A stretch of DNA of 64,000 bases from PALSA-911 sp963743035 (GCA_963743035.1 CAVUOB010000018.1:434001-498000); one strand, 5' to 3'; positions 33,445-44,914 are shown, counted from the stretch's first letter. Notes: generated from the sequence alone by a model not told the origin. Translations and numbers: made by a program.

Positions 33445-34005
33445 ATGCTGCCGATCGCACTCGGTCTTGAAACCTGGCCGGTCCTTCTGGCCGGCGCCGG
33501 CCCCGCCGCCGCGCAGCGCCTGGCCCTGCTGGACGAAGCGGGGGCGGCGCATGTGAGCGTGTTCGCACCCGTCTCCGATCCGGCCTTCCGCGCCGCTGCC
33601 GGCACGCGCCTGCACGAGCGGCTGCCGGTTACCGAGGAGATTGCCGCGGCAAGGCTGGTGCTGCTGGCCGGTTTGCCGGAGGCGGATACGGTCCGTCTGG
33701 CAGAGGCGGCGCGCCGGCACCGGGCGCTGCTGAACGTCGAGGACGATCCTGCCTGGTGCGATTTCTTTATGCCGTCGATCGTCCGGCGCGGCCGGCTGGT
33801 GCTGTCGGTCTCGACCGGCGGTGCCAGCCCGGCGCTCGCGGTGCGCATTCGCGTCTGGCTGGCCTGGCGCTTCGGCCCGGAATGGGCCGGGCGCCTGGAG
33901 CAGGCGGCATCGCTCCGCCAGCGCCTGCGGGCCGCCGGCGCGCCGCCGGCCCAGGTGATGGCGGAGGTCACGGCGCTATGCGAGCGGGAAGGCTGGCTGG
34001 AATAG
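33445..34005 (+). CDS. Precorrin-2 dehydrogenase / sirohydrochlorin ferrochelatase domain protein
   Basis: A 186-aa protein matching the N-terminal half of CysG (Met8p-like), which oxidises precorrin-2 and inserts iron to make siroheme. Rossmann start LPIALGLETWPVLLAGAGPAAA; LLNVEDDPAWCDFFMPSIVRRG and LVLSVSTGGASPALAVRIR carry the conserved DDxxxCDFxxPS and STxGxSPALA motifs with the catalytic Asp region. No uroporphyrinogen methyltransferase or sulfite/nitrite reductase gene is adjacent. Confidence 0.87.
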   Translation: MLPIALGLETWPVLLAGAGPAAAQRLALLDEAGAAHVSVFAPVSDPAFRAAAGTRLHERLPVTEEIAAARLVLLAGLPEADTVRLAEAARRHRALLNVEDDPAWCDFFMPSIVRRGRLVLSVSTGGASPALAVRIRVWLAWRFGPEWAGRLEQAASLRQRLRAAGAPPAQVMAEVTALCEREGWLE

Positions 34006-34175
34006 CGTGCCGGCCGCGGCTCCTGTTTCGGGTGCCTTGGCTCCGTGATTGCGGGACAAACCATGAAGGCGCAGCTGTGAAATGCATCGCTATCGCGCGG
34101 CGGGTTATCGTGATGTCGTCGACGCGTCATACTTGCCATAGCCAGCGTCTGGCGAATCAGCTCCGGAGAGATTGC

Positions 34176-35042
34176 ATGTTCGTCGCCCTTCGCGCTGCCG
34201 TTCGATCTCCGCCGGCCGCCATGCTGGCGATCGCCCTGGCAGCGGGAACGACCGCCGGCGCGACACGCGCCCAGGGCGCCTCGCCCAGCCCTGGTGTTAC
34301 CAGCCCTGGCGTTACCAGCCCTGGCGTTACCGGAAATCAGGCGGCCGAAGGCGGGGGTGCCGAGGATCGGGCCGCCGAAGATCGGGCCATCGCCAACAGC
34401 CTCGCCGCCATGCTGCGGGCGGGGCGTACCGTCATTTCCAACAATCAGGCGCGGATCAACGATCCTGCACTCGGCGACAAGGGCCTGGACGGAAAATCCG
34501 TGCTGGCCGAGGCGATCGCCATCTATACCCAGGCCACCGGCACCGATCCGATGCGGACCAGCCCCGCCACCCGCGCCGGGCGGCTGCTGCGGGCGCAGAT
34601 GGACGCGATCGTGGAGGTGGTGGACGCCAACCAGACGGTGATCAATGCCCAGGGGACCGGCTTCAAGGGCTTCATTCCCGCCGTGTTCGGCCGGCTCGTG
34701 AGCGAGGCGTTCAATCGCCGTGCCGCCGGTGAGGCCGAGATGAAAGTGACCGCCCCGGTCGATCTGGTGCGCAACCGCCGCGCGCTGCCGGATCAATGGG
34801 AAGCCGGCGTGATCAACGGCAAGTTCCTCAAGGCCGATTGGCCCAAGGGCCAGCCCTTTGCGGCGACCAGCGACATGCGCGGGCATCCCGCCTTCCGAAT
34901 TGCGGCGCCGGAATATTACGCTGCCTCCTGCCTGGTCTGTCATGGCCAGCCCAAGGGCACGCTGGACGTGACCGGCTATCCCCGGGAAGGTGCGGCCGAA
35001 GGCGATCTGGGCGGGGTGATCAGCATCGTGCTGGTGCATTAG
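34176..35042 (+). CDS. DUF3365 (Tll0287-like) periplasmic heme-type sensor protein
   Basis: Exported 288-aa protein with signal peptide (about 1-33, ending TRAQG), then a low-complexity linker with three SPGVT units, then a DUF3365 domain. A c-type heme motif CLVCH is at residues 252-256, followed by GQPKGTLD and YPREGAAEGDLGG as in the family. Start 34176 has GGAGAG 6 bases upstream. DUF3365 domains are often fused to or beside histidine kinases and are thought to sense redox or gas ligands; the kinase gene starts 26 bp later. Confidence 0.82.
   Translation: MFVALRAAVRSPPAAMLAIALAAGTTAGATRAQGASPSPGVTSPGVTSPGVTGNQAAEGGGAEDRAAEDRAIANSLAAMLRAGRTVISNNQARINDPALGDKGLDGKSVLAEAIAIYTQATGTDPMRTSPATRAGRLLRAQMDAIVEVVDANQTVINAQGTGFKGFIPAVFGRLVSEAFNRRAAGEAEMKVTAPVDLVRNRRALPDQWEAGVINGKFLKADWPKGQPFAATSDMRGHPAFRIAAPEYYAASCLVCHGQPKGTLDVTGYPREGAAEGDLGGVISIVLVH
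34286..34330 (+). repeat. Three tandem 15-bp repeats in coding sequence
   Basis: CAGCCCTGGYGTTAC occurs three times head to tail, encoding SPGVT units in the linker of the DUF3365 protein. Copies differ at one base only. Confidence 0.9.
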
Positions 35043-35067
35043 GCGCGGGGGAGGGAAGGGCGCCGCC

Positions 35068-37818
<2,751 letters not shown>

Positions 37819-37826
37819 GAATGCCC

Positions 37827-38189
37827 ATGGCCGCGATCCTGCTGGTGGAAGACAACGAAATGAACCGGGACATGCTCTCCCGCCGCCTGATCCGGGCCGG
37901 CCACAGCGTGACCATCGCAACCGATGGCCAGGAGGGCATCGACAAGGCGGCCGAGACGCGGCCCGACCTGGTGCTGATGGATATGAGCCTGCCGGTGATC
38001 GATGGCTGGGAAGCCACAAGGCGCCTGCGCGCCAATCCCGAGACGGCCGGGATGCCGGTGATCGCGCTGACCGCCCACGCCATGGCCGGCGACCGGGAAA
38101 AGGCCATCGCCGCCGGCTGCAACGACTACGACACGAAACCGGTCGACATGCCCCGCCTGCTCGGCAAGATCGCCGCGTTGCTGGGCTGA
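37827..38189 (+). CDS. DivK-like single-domain response regulator
   Basis: 120-aa receiver with no output domain. Phospho-acceptor Asp52 (LVLMDMSLPVIDG), acidic pocket EDN at 8-10, switch Thr (IALTAHAMAGDREKA) and Lys (DYDTKPVD). The opening MAAILLVEDNEMNRDMLSRRL is the DivK/two-component relay type. Start 37827 is preferred to the ATG at 37821 because AGGA is 7 bases before it. Only 8 bp after the hybrid kinase stop, so a likely phosphate acceptor of that kinase. Confidence 0.9.
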   Translation: MAAILLVEDNEMNRDMLSRRLIRAGHSVTIATDGQEGIDKAAETRPDLVLMDMSLPVIDGWEATRRLRANPETAGMPVIALTAHAMAGDREKAIAAGCNDYDTKPVDMPRLLGKIAALLG

Positions 38190-38402
38190 GGCAAGGCGGG
38201 GGCCCCGCCCCCTCGACCCCCGCCAGAGGCGGAGCCTCTGGACACCTGGTTATTTTCTCAGAAATGGGCGGGCGATGGCGGTGCATCCAGTACCACCTCG
38301 CCCGCCCATTTCTGAGAAAATGTCTGGGGTTTCCAAAGGGCTCCGCCCTTTGGCGGGGTCCCAAACTTCAAGCATGGGGGCAGAGCCCCTGGCCTTGCCT
38401 CG
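38190..38402. repeat. Large composite inverted repeat between convergent genes
   Basis: The whole 213-bp gap is an imperfect inverted repeat. Core: a perfect 22-bp arm pair at 38253-38274 and 38299-38320 (TTTTCTCAGAAATGGGCGGG...). Outer parts: GGCAAGG near 38192 with CCTTGCC near 38395, and sub-hairpins CAGAGGC/GCCTCTG (38224-38240) and CCAAAGGG/CCCTTTGG (38333-38352). It probably ends transcription from both sides and resembles the GC-rich intergenic repeats of Acetobacteraceae. Confidence 0.75.
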
Positions 38403-39653
38403 CTACAGCACGCGAACGGCCAGGACCGTGACGTCGTCGGCCTGGTCGGCGCCGGCGCTGAAGGTCATTACCTGGGTTACCAGATGCCCGATCAGCGCCT
38501 CGGCGGAGGCGGCCTTCTGAGCGTTGAGGTCCGCCAGCACGCGTTCCAGCGTGTAGAAGGCGCCTTCAGGGTTCATCATTTCCGGCAGACCGTCGGTGAT
38601 CACCACGATCGCCTCGCCGCGGTTCAGCTGCAGCGTGGAATTCGTGTGCACCGCGTCCTCCATCACGCCGAGCGGCATGCCGGGCCGGGAGTCCAGTTGG
38701 TACACGGCGCCGTCCGCCGGCAGCATGTAGGGGCGGACATGGCCGGCGTTGGAATAGACCGCCGCGCCGGTGTGCAGATCCAGGAATCCCACGAACAGGG
38801 TGATGAACATGCAGAGCGGGTTGTTCTTGCACAGCTCCGCGTTCACCACCGCCAGCAATTCGGAGGGCTGGGGCGGGGCGGCGGCGGTGGCGACGAATTG
38901 CAGGGTGATGGCGCGCAGCAGGCTGCGGGCCCGGGCCATGAACAAGGCGGCCGGCATGCCCTTGCCGGACACGTCGCCCACGATGAAGCAGAGCGTGTCG
39001 GCTCCGGCCTCGAAGCAGTCGTACAGATCGCCGCCCACCTCCCGCGCCGGGTGCATCGCGCCATGCGTCTCCACGATCAGCCGGCTGCCGTCGCGTACGC
39101 GTTCGTAGCGGGGGAATTCGGTCGGCACCATGCTGAGCTGCTGGTGCCTGGCCTCCGCCATCTCGTGCTCCAGCCGATCCAGTTGCCGGCGCAGCTCCGC
39201 CCGCAGCGTGCGCTTTTCCAGCACCGAGCCCAGGCGGGCGCGCAGCAGGATCGGGTTGAACGGCTTGGGCAGGTAGTCCTCGGCGCCGAGCTCGATGCAG
39301 CGGACCACAGTGTCGAGCTCGGTGGAGGCCGAGATCATGATGACCGGCGTCTCCTCCAGCCGCCCTTGCGTGCGCAGCGTCTCCAGCACCTCGATGCCGT
39401 TCATCCGCGGCATCATCACGTCCAGCAGCACCGCGTCGAAGCTGTCGGCCTCGATCGCCGCCATCGCCTCGATGCCATCCTCGGCGAAGGCGACATTCTC
39501 GTAGCCAAGGCGCTTCAGCCGGCGGGCCAGCACGTCGCGGTTGTCGGCGTTGTCATCGACGATCAGCAATCGGGCATTCGCAAGCGGCACGGGCGGAGCG
39601 ATCCTTTGCACGGGACGAACGAAGGCGCCGGGAAGGCCGATATCGTGGGGCAT
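38403..39653 (-). CDS. Response regulator with SpoIIE/PP2C serine phosphatase output (RsbU-like)
   Basis: 416 aa from ATG 39653 (MPHDIGLPGAF; AGGGA and GAGG just upstream); longer in-frame starts exist. Receiver at about 27-148 with Asp78 (VLLDVMMPRMNG); short coiled-coil linker about 155-190 (LRRQLDRLEHEMAEARHQQ); PPM/SpoIIE phosphatase about 195-416 with the metal motifs VGGDLYDCF, VGDVSGKGMPAA, TDGLPEMMN and ADDVTVLAV. Such proteins dephosphorylate a STAS anti-anti-sigma factor when phosphorylated; a STAS gene is divergent 170 bp away. Confidence 0.9.
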   Translation of the reverse strand: MPHDIGLPGAFVRPVQRIAPPVPLANARLLIVDDNADNRDVLARRLKRLGYENVAFAEDGIEAMAAIEADSFDAVLLDVMMPRMNGIEVLETLRTQGRLEETPVIMISASTELDTVVRCIELGAEDYLPKPFNPILLRARLGSVLEKRTLRAELRRQLDRLEHEMAEARHQQLSMVPTEFPRYERVRDGSRLIVETHGAMHPAREVGGDLYDCFEAGADTLCFIVGDVSGKGMPAALFMARARSLLRAITLQFVATAAAPPQPSELLAVVNAELCKNNPLCMFITLFVGFLDLHTGAAVYSNAGHVRPYMLPADGAVYQLDSRPGMPLGVMEDAVHTNSTLQLNRGEAIVVITDGLPEMMNPEGAFYTLERVLADLNAQKAASAEALIGHLVTQVMTFSAGADQADDVTVLAVRVL

Positions 39654-39823
39654 CCTCGGTCCCTGTCGGGTGGCCATCCTGCGCCAACGCCGGTCGATTT
39701 GATAGACGGCCGTGCGGGACATGGCTCTGGCGCGGCGATAGCCATTCGGGCAAAACAGCAATAGGTACGGCCTCGGAATCGCTCACACCGGGTGGGCATC
39801 GCAAGCGGCGGGAGATGCGTTCG

Positions 39824-40162
39824 ATGGAAATGACGGTTGAGGAACTGGATGGCGGTATCGTTCGGGCCATACTCGACGGCAGGCTGGACATCGCCGGCGC
39901 GGCCGAGATCGACATGCGCTTCAGCGTGCTCGCCGGCGCCAACCGGGCGGTGATCGTCGACATGGCGGCGGTCAGGTTCCTCGCTTCCATCGGCATCCGC
40001 ACCCTGCTGATCGGCGCCAAGGCGATCCAGCGCCGCGGCGGCAAGATGGTGCTGCTGCGGCCGACGACCGAGGTGGAGAAGGTGCTGTGGGTGTCGGGCG
40101 TCGCCGATCTGATGCCGATCTTCCATGACGACGCGCAGGCGCTGGCGGCCGTCGCCGCCTGA
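39824..40162 (+). CDS. STAS-domain anti-sigma factor antagonist (RsbV/SpoIIAA-like)
   Basis: 112-aa single STAS domain. MTVEELDGGIVRAILDGRLD and VDMAAVRFLASIGIRTLLIGAK contain the family core; the Ser of LASIGIR is at the position normally phosphorylated by the anti-sigma kinase and dephosphorylated by PP2C partners. Start 39824 is taken over 39815 on spacing from GGGAG. Divergent from the REC-SpoIIE phosphatase, its expected partner. No RsbW-type kinase gene is in the window. Confidence 0.88.
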   Translation: MEMTVEELDGGIVRAILDGRLDIAGAAEIDMRFSVLAGANRAVIVDMAAVRFLASIGIRTLLIGAKAIQRRGGKMVLLRPTTEVEKVLWVSGVADLMPIFHDDAQALAAVAA

Positions 40163-40196
40163 ACCAAACCTCAGGGCGGTCAGGGGCAAATTCAGG

Positions 40197-41546
40197 TCAG
40201 GGGCAGATATAGCCGCTGCCGCCAGGCGCCTTGAAGCAGCCGACCGATTCCGGGAACATCAGCTTCGGCAGCCACAGCACCACGCCGGGGAAGAAGATCG
40301 TGAAGGCGATGGTGGCGAAGAAGATCAGGTAGATCGGCAGCGACGCCTTCAGGGCGGTGGCGAAGCGGACGCCGACGAATTTCGATGCCATCAGCAGCGC
40401 CAGCCCGTACGGCGGGGTGATCAGCCCGAAGGCCAGCGTGACGATCAGCACCACGCCCATGTGCACGCCGTTGATGTTGCCGGCATCGGTCAACGCATTC
40501 ACCACCGGCATGAAGATGATGATCGCGGGGATCGGCTCGATGAAGTCGCCGACGATGACGAAGACCAGCACCAGGCTGAACATGATCAGCTGCGGATCGG
40601 TGCCGGCGAAATCGCCGATCCAGCCGGCCACCACGATCGGCCCGCGCAGATAGGCCAGCAGCCAGCCGAAGGCGGATGCCGCGCCGATGGTGATCATCGG
40701 CAGCGAGTAGATCAGCCCGGCATGCACGAAGTCGAGCGGCACCAGCTTCATATGGCCGGGGTTGAGCAGCGGGATCACCACCAGCAGGATGTAGGCGATG
40801 GCGATCACCCCGGCTTCCGTGGGGGTGAACCAGCCGGTCATGATGCCGCCGAGCAGGATCAGCGGGATCATCAGCGGCAGGGCGGCCGCACGGGTGGCGG
40901 TGGCGAACTGGCGAAGGCTGGAGCGGGGCCGGCGCAGGCCGGCAGGGCCGAAGAAATAGCAGTAGATCATCAGGCCGATGCCGACCATCAGCCCCGGCAC
41001 GATCCCGCCCAGGAACAGCCCGGCGATCGAGACATTGCCGATCGCGCCATAGACCACGGCCATGATGCTCGGCGGCACCAGCGCGGCGATGGTGGAGGCG
41101 GCCGCGATCAGGGCGGCGACGAATTCCGGGCGATAGCCCTCCCGCGCCATCGGCTGCGCCATGGTGCGGCTGAGCACGGCGACATCGGCCGATGACGAGC
41201 CGGACATGCCGGAGAAGAACATCGAGAACACCGTGGTGACCTGCGCCAGGCCGCCGCGGATATGCCCGACCATGGCCTGCGACAGGTCGGCGATGCGGAT
41301 CACCACATTGGCCGAGGTCATCAGCTCGCCGACCAGCAGGAAGAACGGGATCGCCATCAGCGCTTCGGAATCGATCCCGTTGAACACCTGGCCGATCATC
41401 GACTGGAAGCTGATCGGCGTCAGCGCCGTGCCGACCAGCACGCCGGCGATCAGCGCGAACGCCACGGGCACGCCGAGATAGCCGAGCGTGAGGAACAGGA
41501 CCGTCATGATCGAGAGGATCACGCTGTTGGCCAGCATTTTTGACAA
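40197..41546 (-). CDS. TRAP transporter large permease DctM
   Basis: Twelve-helix ion-coupled permease subunit of a tripartite ATP-independent transporter, 449 aa. Family signatures: IPFFLLVGELM near residue 60, GGLAQVTTVFSMFFSGMSGSSSAD, ALVPPSIMAVVYG, GWFTPTEAGVIAI and LITPPYGLALL. It ends the DctP-DctQ-DctM operon (minus strand), 3 bp after DctQ. Substrate cannot be told; the DctP subtype points to an organic acid. Confidence 0.92.
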   Translation of the reverse strand: MSKMLANSVILSIMTVLFLTLGYLGVPVAFALIAGVLVGTALTPISFQSMIGQVFNGIDSEALMAIPFFLLVGELMTSANVVIRIADLSQAMVGHIRGGLAQVTTVFSMFFSGMSGSSSADVAVLSRTMAQPMAREGYRPEFVAALIAAASTIAALVPPSIMAVVYGAIGNVSIAGLFLGGIVPGLMVGIGLMIYCYFFGPAGLRRPRSSLRQFATATRAAALPLMIPLILLGGIMTGWFTPTEAGVIAIAYILLVVIPLLNPGHMKLVPLDFVHAGLIYSLPMITIGAASAFGWLLAYLRGPIVVAGWIGDFAGTDPQLIMFSLVLVFVIVGDFIEPIPAIIIFMPVVNALTDAGNINGVHMGVVLIVTLAFGLITPPYGLALLMASKFVGVRFATALKASLPIYLIFFATIAFTIFFPGVVLWLPKLMFPESVGCFKAPGGSGYICP

Positions 41547-41549
41547 TTC

Positions 41550-42086
41550 CTAGAGCTGCACCCGCGTGTCATCGGGCTCGAAGCCGTTGCGCAGGCCGTT
41601 GACGATCTGCTCCAGGCTGAACAGCGCGACCAGGATGCCCGCCAGCGGAATGGCGGCATACAGCGAGGCGATCGGGGTCATCGACGGCATGCGGAAGCTG
41701 CCGAAGCCGGAGAGAAAATTCTGCCAGCCGAACACCACCATCGCCAGCCCGACCAGCAGCACGACGGTCCGGTTGAACACCTCGAAGAACACGCGGGTCC
41801 TGCCATGCATCGCTTCCGTCATCGCGGTCAGGTACAGGTGATCGTTGCGGCGGGTGGCCACCGCGGTGCCGATGAAGATGCCGTAGGTGAAGAAGGTGGA
41901 CGTCACCTCCTGCAGCCACAGCCAGGGCCGGCCGATCTCGCGGGTGAACACGTCCAGGAAGACGGAGGTGGAGAACCCGACCAGGCAGACGCCGCACAGC
42001 ATCATCAGCGCCCATTCCAGCCGGTCGAGCGCCGGCCATTTCAGGTGCCGGTTCGCGCGCTGGACGACGTCGCGCGTGTCACTCAC
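41550..42086 (-). CDS. TRAP transporter small permease DctQ
   Basis: Four-helix small membrane subunit, 178 aa. Hydrophobic segments at about 25-50, 65-85, 100-125 and 140-165; the DctQ motif VFLDVFTREIGRPWLWLQEV, and TAVATRRNDHL. Lies between dctP and dctM. Confidence 0.88.
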   Translation of the reverse strand: MSDTRDVVQRANRHLKWPALDRLEWALMMLCGVCLVGFSTSVFLDVFTREIGRPWLWLQEVTSTFFTYGIFIGTAVATRRNDHLYLTAMTEAMHGRTRVFFEVFNRTVVLLVGLAMVVFGWQNFLSGFGSFRMPSMTPIASLYAAIPLAGILVALFSLEQIVNGLRNGFEPDDTRVQL

Positions 42087-42107
42087 GGCGGGATGGGACC
42101 GGCACGA

Positions 42108-43133
42108 TCAGGCATGAACCGCCCGGCATTGCTGCAGGATCTTCGCCGCATAGGGTCCGAGGTCGCCGGCGATCTTGTCCTGGATCGGCTCGGCGATCCG
42201 GATGAAGCCGGATTTGTCCACGTCGAGGACGAATTTCACCCCGATCTTCTGCAGCTTCGCGAGCGCATCGGCCTCCAGCGCCAGCGCCTTCTCGGGCTGG
42301 GTGTTGGCGACCTCGTCGGCCGCGACCTGCACCCAGCCGCGCTGCTCCTCGCTCAGGCTGCTCCACAGCTTGTCGCTGATCCACATCATGTTGCAGTTCG
42401 CCTCGTGCTGGGTCAGCGACATCACCGGGGCGACTTCGTAATGCTTGTTGAGCTGGTAGATCGAGATGCCGTTCTCCGCCATGTCGATCACGCCCGTCTG
42501 CAACGAGGTGTAGACGTTGCCGAACGGCATGTGCACGGTCTGCGCGCCATAGGCGGGGAACATCGTGTCCTCGGTGGCGGTGGCCTGGACGCGGATCTTC
42601 AGGCCCTTCACGTCGGCGACGCCGTGCACCTCCTTCCTGCCGTACAGGTCACGCAGCCCGAGCGTGAACAGGGTCAGCATGTGCGCGCCCTCGACGGTGG
42701 CCGCGACCATTTCCCGCAGCGTGCCGAGCACTGCCGGGTCGGCGACGGCGCGGCGCAGATGCTGTTCGGAGTTGAAGATGTAGTGGATGGAGAACACGCC
42801 GGCCTGGGGCGTGAGGGTGGCGGCGTTGGCGGTGGCGGAAAAGATCAGGTCGATATCGCCGGTGCGGATCTTCTGCAGCATCTGCGGTTCCTGGCCGAGC
42901 TGCGCGCCGGGGTACTGATCGATCGCGAGCGTGCCTTTGCTGAGCTGGTCGAGCCTGGCCGCGAAGATGTCGCCGGCGATCCCATAGCCGGTGGTGTGCG
43001 GCTGGTCGTAGCCGAGGCTGAGGCGGCGCACATCCGCGGCCCGCGCCCGTCCCACCCCGATCAGCGCCGGTGTCGCCAGCGCCAGGCCGGAAGTCACGAG
43101 GCCGCGCCGTGAGATGCGCCGTGAAAGGATCAT
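42108..43133 (-). CDS. TRAP transporter substrate-binding protein DctP
   Basis: Periplasmic binding protein, 341 aa. Start 43133 (MILSRRISRRGLVTSG) has GGGGAGAG upstream; the longer frame to 43199 is unlikely. The twin-arginine signal (SRRGLVTSGLALATPAL, cut after RARA) suggests Tat export. Mature motifs: QYPGAQLGQEPQML, GDIDLIFSAT, GLKIRVQATATEDTMF, with the conserved Arg that binds a carboxylate, and MPFGNVYTSLQTGVIDMAENG. First gene of the TRAP operon. Confidence 0.92.
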   Translation of the reverse strand: MILSRRISRRGLVTSGLALATPALIGVGRARAADVRRLSLGYDQPHTTGYGIAGDIFAARLDQLSKGTLAIDQYPGAQLGQEPQMLQKIRTGDIDLIFSATANAATLTPQAGVFSIHYIFNSEQHLRRAVADPAVLGTLREMVAATVEGAHMLTLFTLGLRDLYGRKEVHGVADVKGLKIRVQATATEDTMFPAYGAQTVHMPFGNVYTSLQTGVIDMAENGISIYQLNKHYEVAPVMSLTQHEANCNMMWISDKLWSSLSEEQRGWVQVAADEVANTQPEKALALEADALAKLQKIGVKFVLDVDKSGFIRIAEPIQDKIAGDLGPYAAKILQQCRAVHA

Positions 43134-43328
43134 CGTCTGCTCTCCCCTGCGTGCGGCCGCTCTTGTTGCGGATCGGTGGCGGCACGGTCTTATTGCCAAT
43201 AGTTAACCTTCCGGAGTGGCCGCGTCCATCTTCCGCGCGCCCGGCCGCGCACGGGTGCCATTGCCCAATCGTCATCCTGGCGCGATCCTGGCGCCGGTTA
43301 TTGGCAGGGTAGGGGACCGAGCAGCGTC

Positions 43329-44108
43329 ATGACGGAAAAAGCCTGGGTGGACGTGTCGATGGACGAGCGCGGCGTCGCCGTCGTGACGATCGACAACGCG
43401 GCGAAGCTGAACGCGCTGTCGCGCCCGGTGGCGGCGGCCCTGGTCGCGTCGATCGAGGCGCTGGGGCGTGACGATCGGCTGCGCGTGGTGATCCTGCGCG
43501 GCGCGGGGGAGCGGGCGTTCATCGGCGGCGCGGATGTGCGCGACCTGGCCGAACTGGACGCATCCAGCGCCGCCGCGTTCATCACCGGCGTGCACCGCGC
43601 CTGCGACTGCTTGCGCCGCTGCCCGGTGCCGGTGATCGCGCGCATCCAGGGTTTCGTGCTCGGCGCCGGACTGGAGATCGCCGCCGCCTGCGATATGCGC
43701 GTGGCTTCCGAGGATGCGGTGTTCGGCATGCCCGAGGTGAAGATCGGCATCCCCTCCGTGGTGGAGGCGGCGCTGCTGCCGCAGCTGATCGGCTGGGGCC
43801 GCACGCGCCAGTTGCTGCTGACCGGGGAGAACATCCCGGCGGCGAAAGCCGAAGCCTGGGGATTGGTGGAGGAGCTGGTGCCGGCGGCGGAACTGGACGC
43901 GGCGGTGGAACGTCTGGCCGCCTCCATCGTCGCGGCCGGCCCGCACGCGGTCCGGCTGCAGAAGGAGCTGATCTCCGGCTGGGAGGAACGCACCGCGAGC
44001 GAGGCGGTGCAATTGGGGATCGAGATCTTCGCCAAATCCTTCCGCACCGACGAGCCGAAGCGGATGATCGGCCATGCGCTGGAACAGATGCGCAGCCGCA
44101 AGCGGTAG
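43329..44108 (+). CDS. Enoyl-CoA hydratase/isomerase family protein
   Basis: Crotonase-fold protein, 259 aa. Oxyanion-hole segments GAGERAFIGGADVRDL and GFVLGAGLEIAAACD; substrate loop FGMPEVKIGIPSVVEAALLP. One of the two catalytic Glu positions appears present (PEVKIGIPS); hydratase versus isomerase or decarboxylase activity is open. Divergent from the TRAP operon, so it may act on the imported acid after CoA activation (inference). Confidence 0.87.
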   Translation: MTEKAWVDVSMDERGVAVVTIDNAAKLNALSRPVAAALVASIEALGRDDRLRVVILRGAGERAFIGGADVRDLAELDASSAAAFITGVHRACDCLRRCPVPVIARIQGFVLGAGLEIAAACDMRVASEDAVFGMPEVKIGIPSVVEAALLPQLIGWGRTRQLLLTGENIPAAKAEAWGLVEELVPAAELDAAVERLAASIVAAGPHAVRLQKELISGWEERTASEAVQLGIEIFAKSFRTDEPKRMIGHALEQMRSRKR

Positions 44109-44114
44109 AGCAGC

Positions 44115-44213
44115 ATCCATTCAGACGGAATCATCCGAATGGATAAAGTTACCCGGTACAACAAGGGGCAAGAGCAGGATGGGCGCTTCTGTCCGCGCCC
44201 ATCCTGCTCTTGC
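44115..44213. repeat. Two adjacent inverted repeats
   Basis: First, ATCCATTC (44115-44122) with GAATGGAT (44137-44144), 14-bp spacer. Second, a perfect 19-bp arm pair GCAAGAGCAGGATGGGCGC (44168-44186) with its complement (44195-44213), 8-bp loop. Probably termination after the enoyl-CoA hydratase gene, or a dispersed repeat. Confidence 0.7.
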
Positions 44214-44229
44214 GCGCCCGGCGTCCCGA

Positions 44230-44272
44230 TTGACCCAGATCAACGGTGCCGGCTGCCGGTTAGTATGATAAT
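44230..44272 (+). promoter_or_regulatory. FNR/FixK-type box with -10 element upstream of the PPK2 gene group
   Basis: TTGACCCAGATCAA (44230-44243) matches the FNR/FixK consensus TTGAT-N4-ATCAA with one mismatch. A -10-like TATGAT (44264-44269) or GATAAT (44267-44272) follows at the distance of a class II activated promoter (box centred near -41). The first gene starts at 44325. Confidence 0.7.
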
Positions 44273-44324
44273 TAATCCGGATCGGATTTGATCCCCAGGG
44301 CGGGGACGAACGGAGGGAGGCATC

Positions 44325-44840
44325 ATGTCGGAGAAATCGGGCCCGGTCTTCTCGGTGGGCGCGCTGTTTGCCGAGCGCGACGCCCGGCGCGAGCGTGAGC
44401 GCCAGGCGGAGGAGCAGCTGAAGCGCAGGCAAGAGGAAGAACTGGCGGAGTTCAGGAAGCGCCTGGAGGATTTCCAACTGACGGACGCGCATGTCGAGGT
44501 GGTTCTGGACCGTATCAAGCGTGCCTTCGATCGCGGCGAGACGGAGCTGTTGCTGACGTCCTTCCCCAGCGATTTCTGCACCGATAGCGGCCGCGCCATC
44601 ATCAACGCGGATGCGCCGCCGATCAACAAGCCGGACCGGAACGCGCCGGAGGCCCAGGAGCCGGCGTGGCTGGCAACCATGCCGCGCGGGGCGCGCCCGG
44701 TCTACGAATACTGGAAGCAGAACCTGGAGCCGGGCGGGTTCAAGTTCTCGGTGCGCATCATCAACTACGTGGACGGCAAGCCGGGTGATGTCGGCCTGTT
44801 CTTCTCCTGGCCCAAGAGCGCCATGGAGGGCCCGGCCTAG
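44325..44840 (+). CDS. Uncharacterised protein with N-terminal coiled coil
   Basis: 171-aa cytoplasmic-looking protein without signal or membrane segment. Residues about 17-50 are highly charged (RDARRERERQAEEQLKRRQ) and should form a coiled coil. The rest is compact: DAHVEVVLDRIKRAFDRGET, LTSFPSDFCTDSGRAI, then GARPVYEYWKQNLEPGGFKF. I do not recognise the family. It is first in the FNR-box gene group before PPK2, Ysc84-like and DUF2254, so a role in microaerobic or stress physiology is possible but unproven. Confidence 0.75.
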   Translation: MSEKSGPVFSVGALFAERDARRERERQAEEQLKRRQEEELAEFRKRLEDFQLTDAHVEVVLDRIKRAFDRGETELLLTSFPSDFCTDSGRAIINADAPPINKPDRNAPEAQEPAWLATMPRGARPVYEYWKQNLEPGGFKFSVRIINYVDGKPGDVGLFFSWPKSAMEGPA

Positions 44841-44914
44841 CGGATGCGATCCTGCTGCCCGGCGTGCCGCGGAACAGGGCGGGCGCCGGAATACTTGGAA
44901 GAAGGACGGTCAGC

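Noticed and set aside
44121..44130. Resemblance of TTCAGACGGA to the Neisseria DNA uptake sequence
   Set aside because: One imperfect copy, in an alphaproteobacterium, within an inverted repeat; coincidence.
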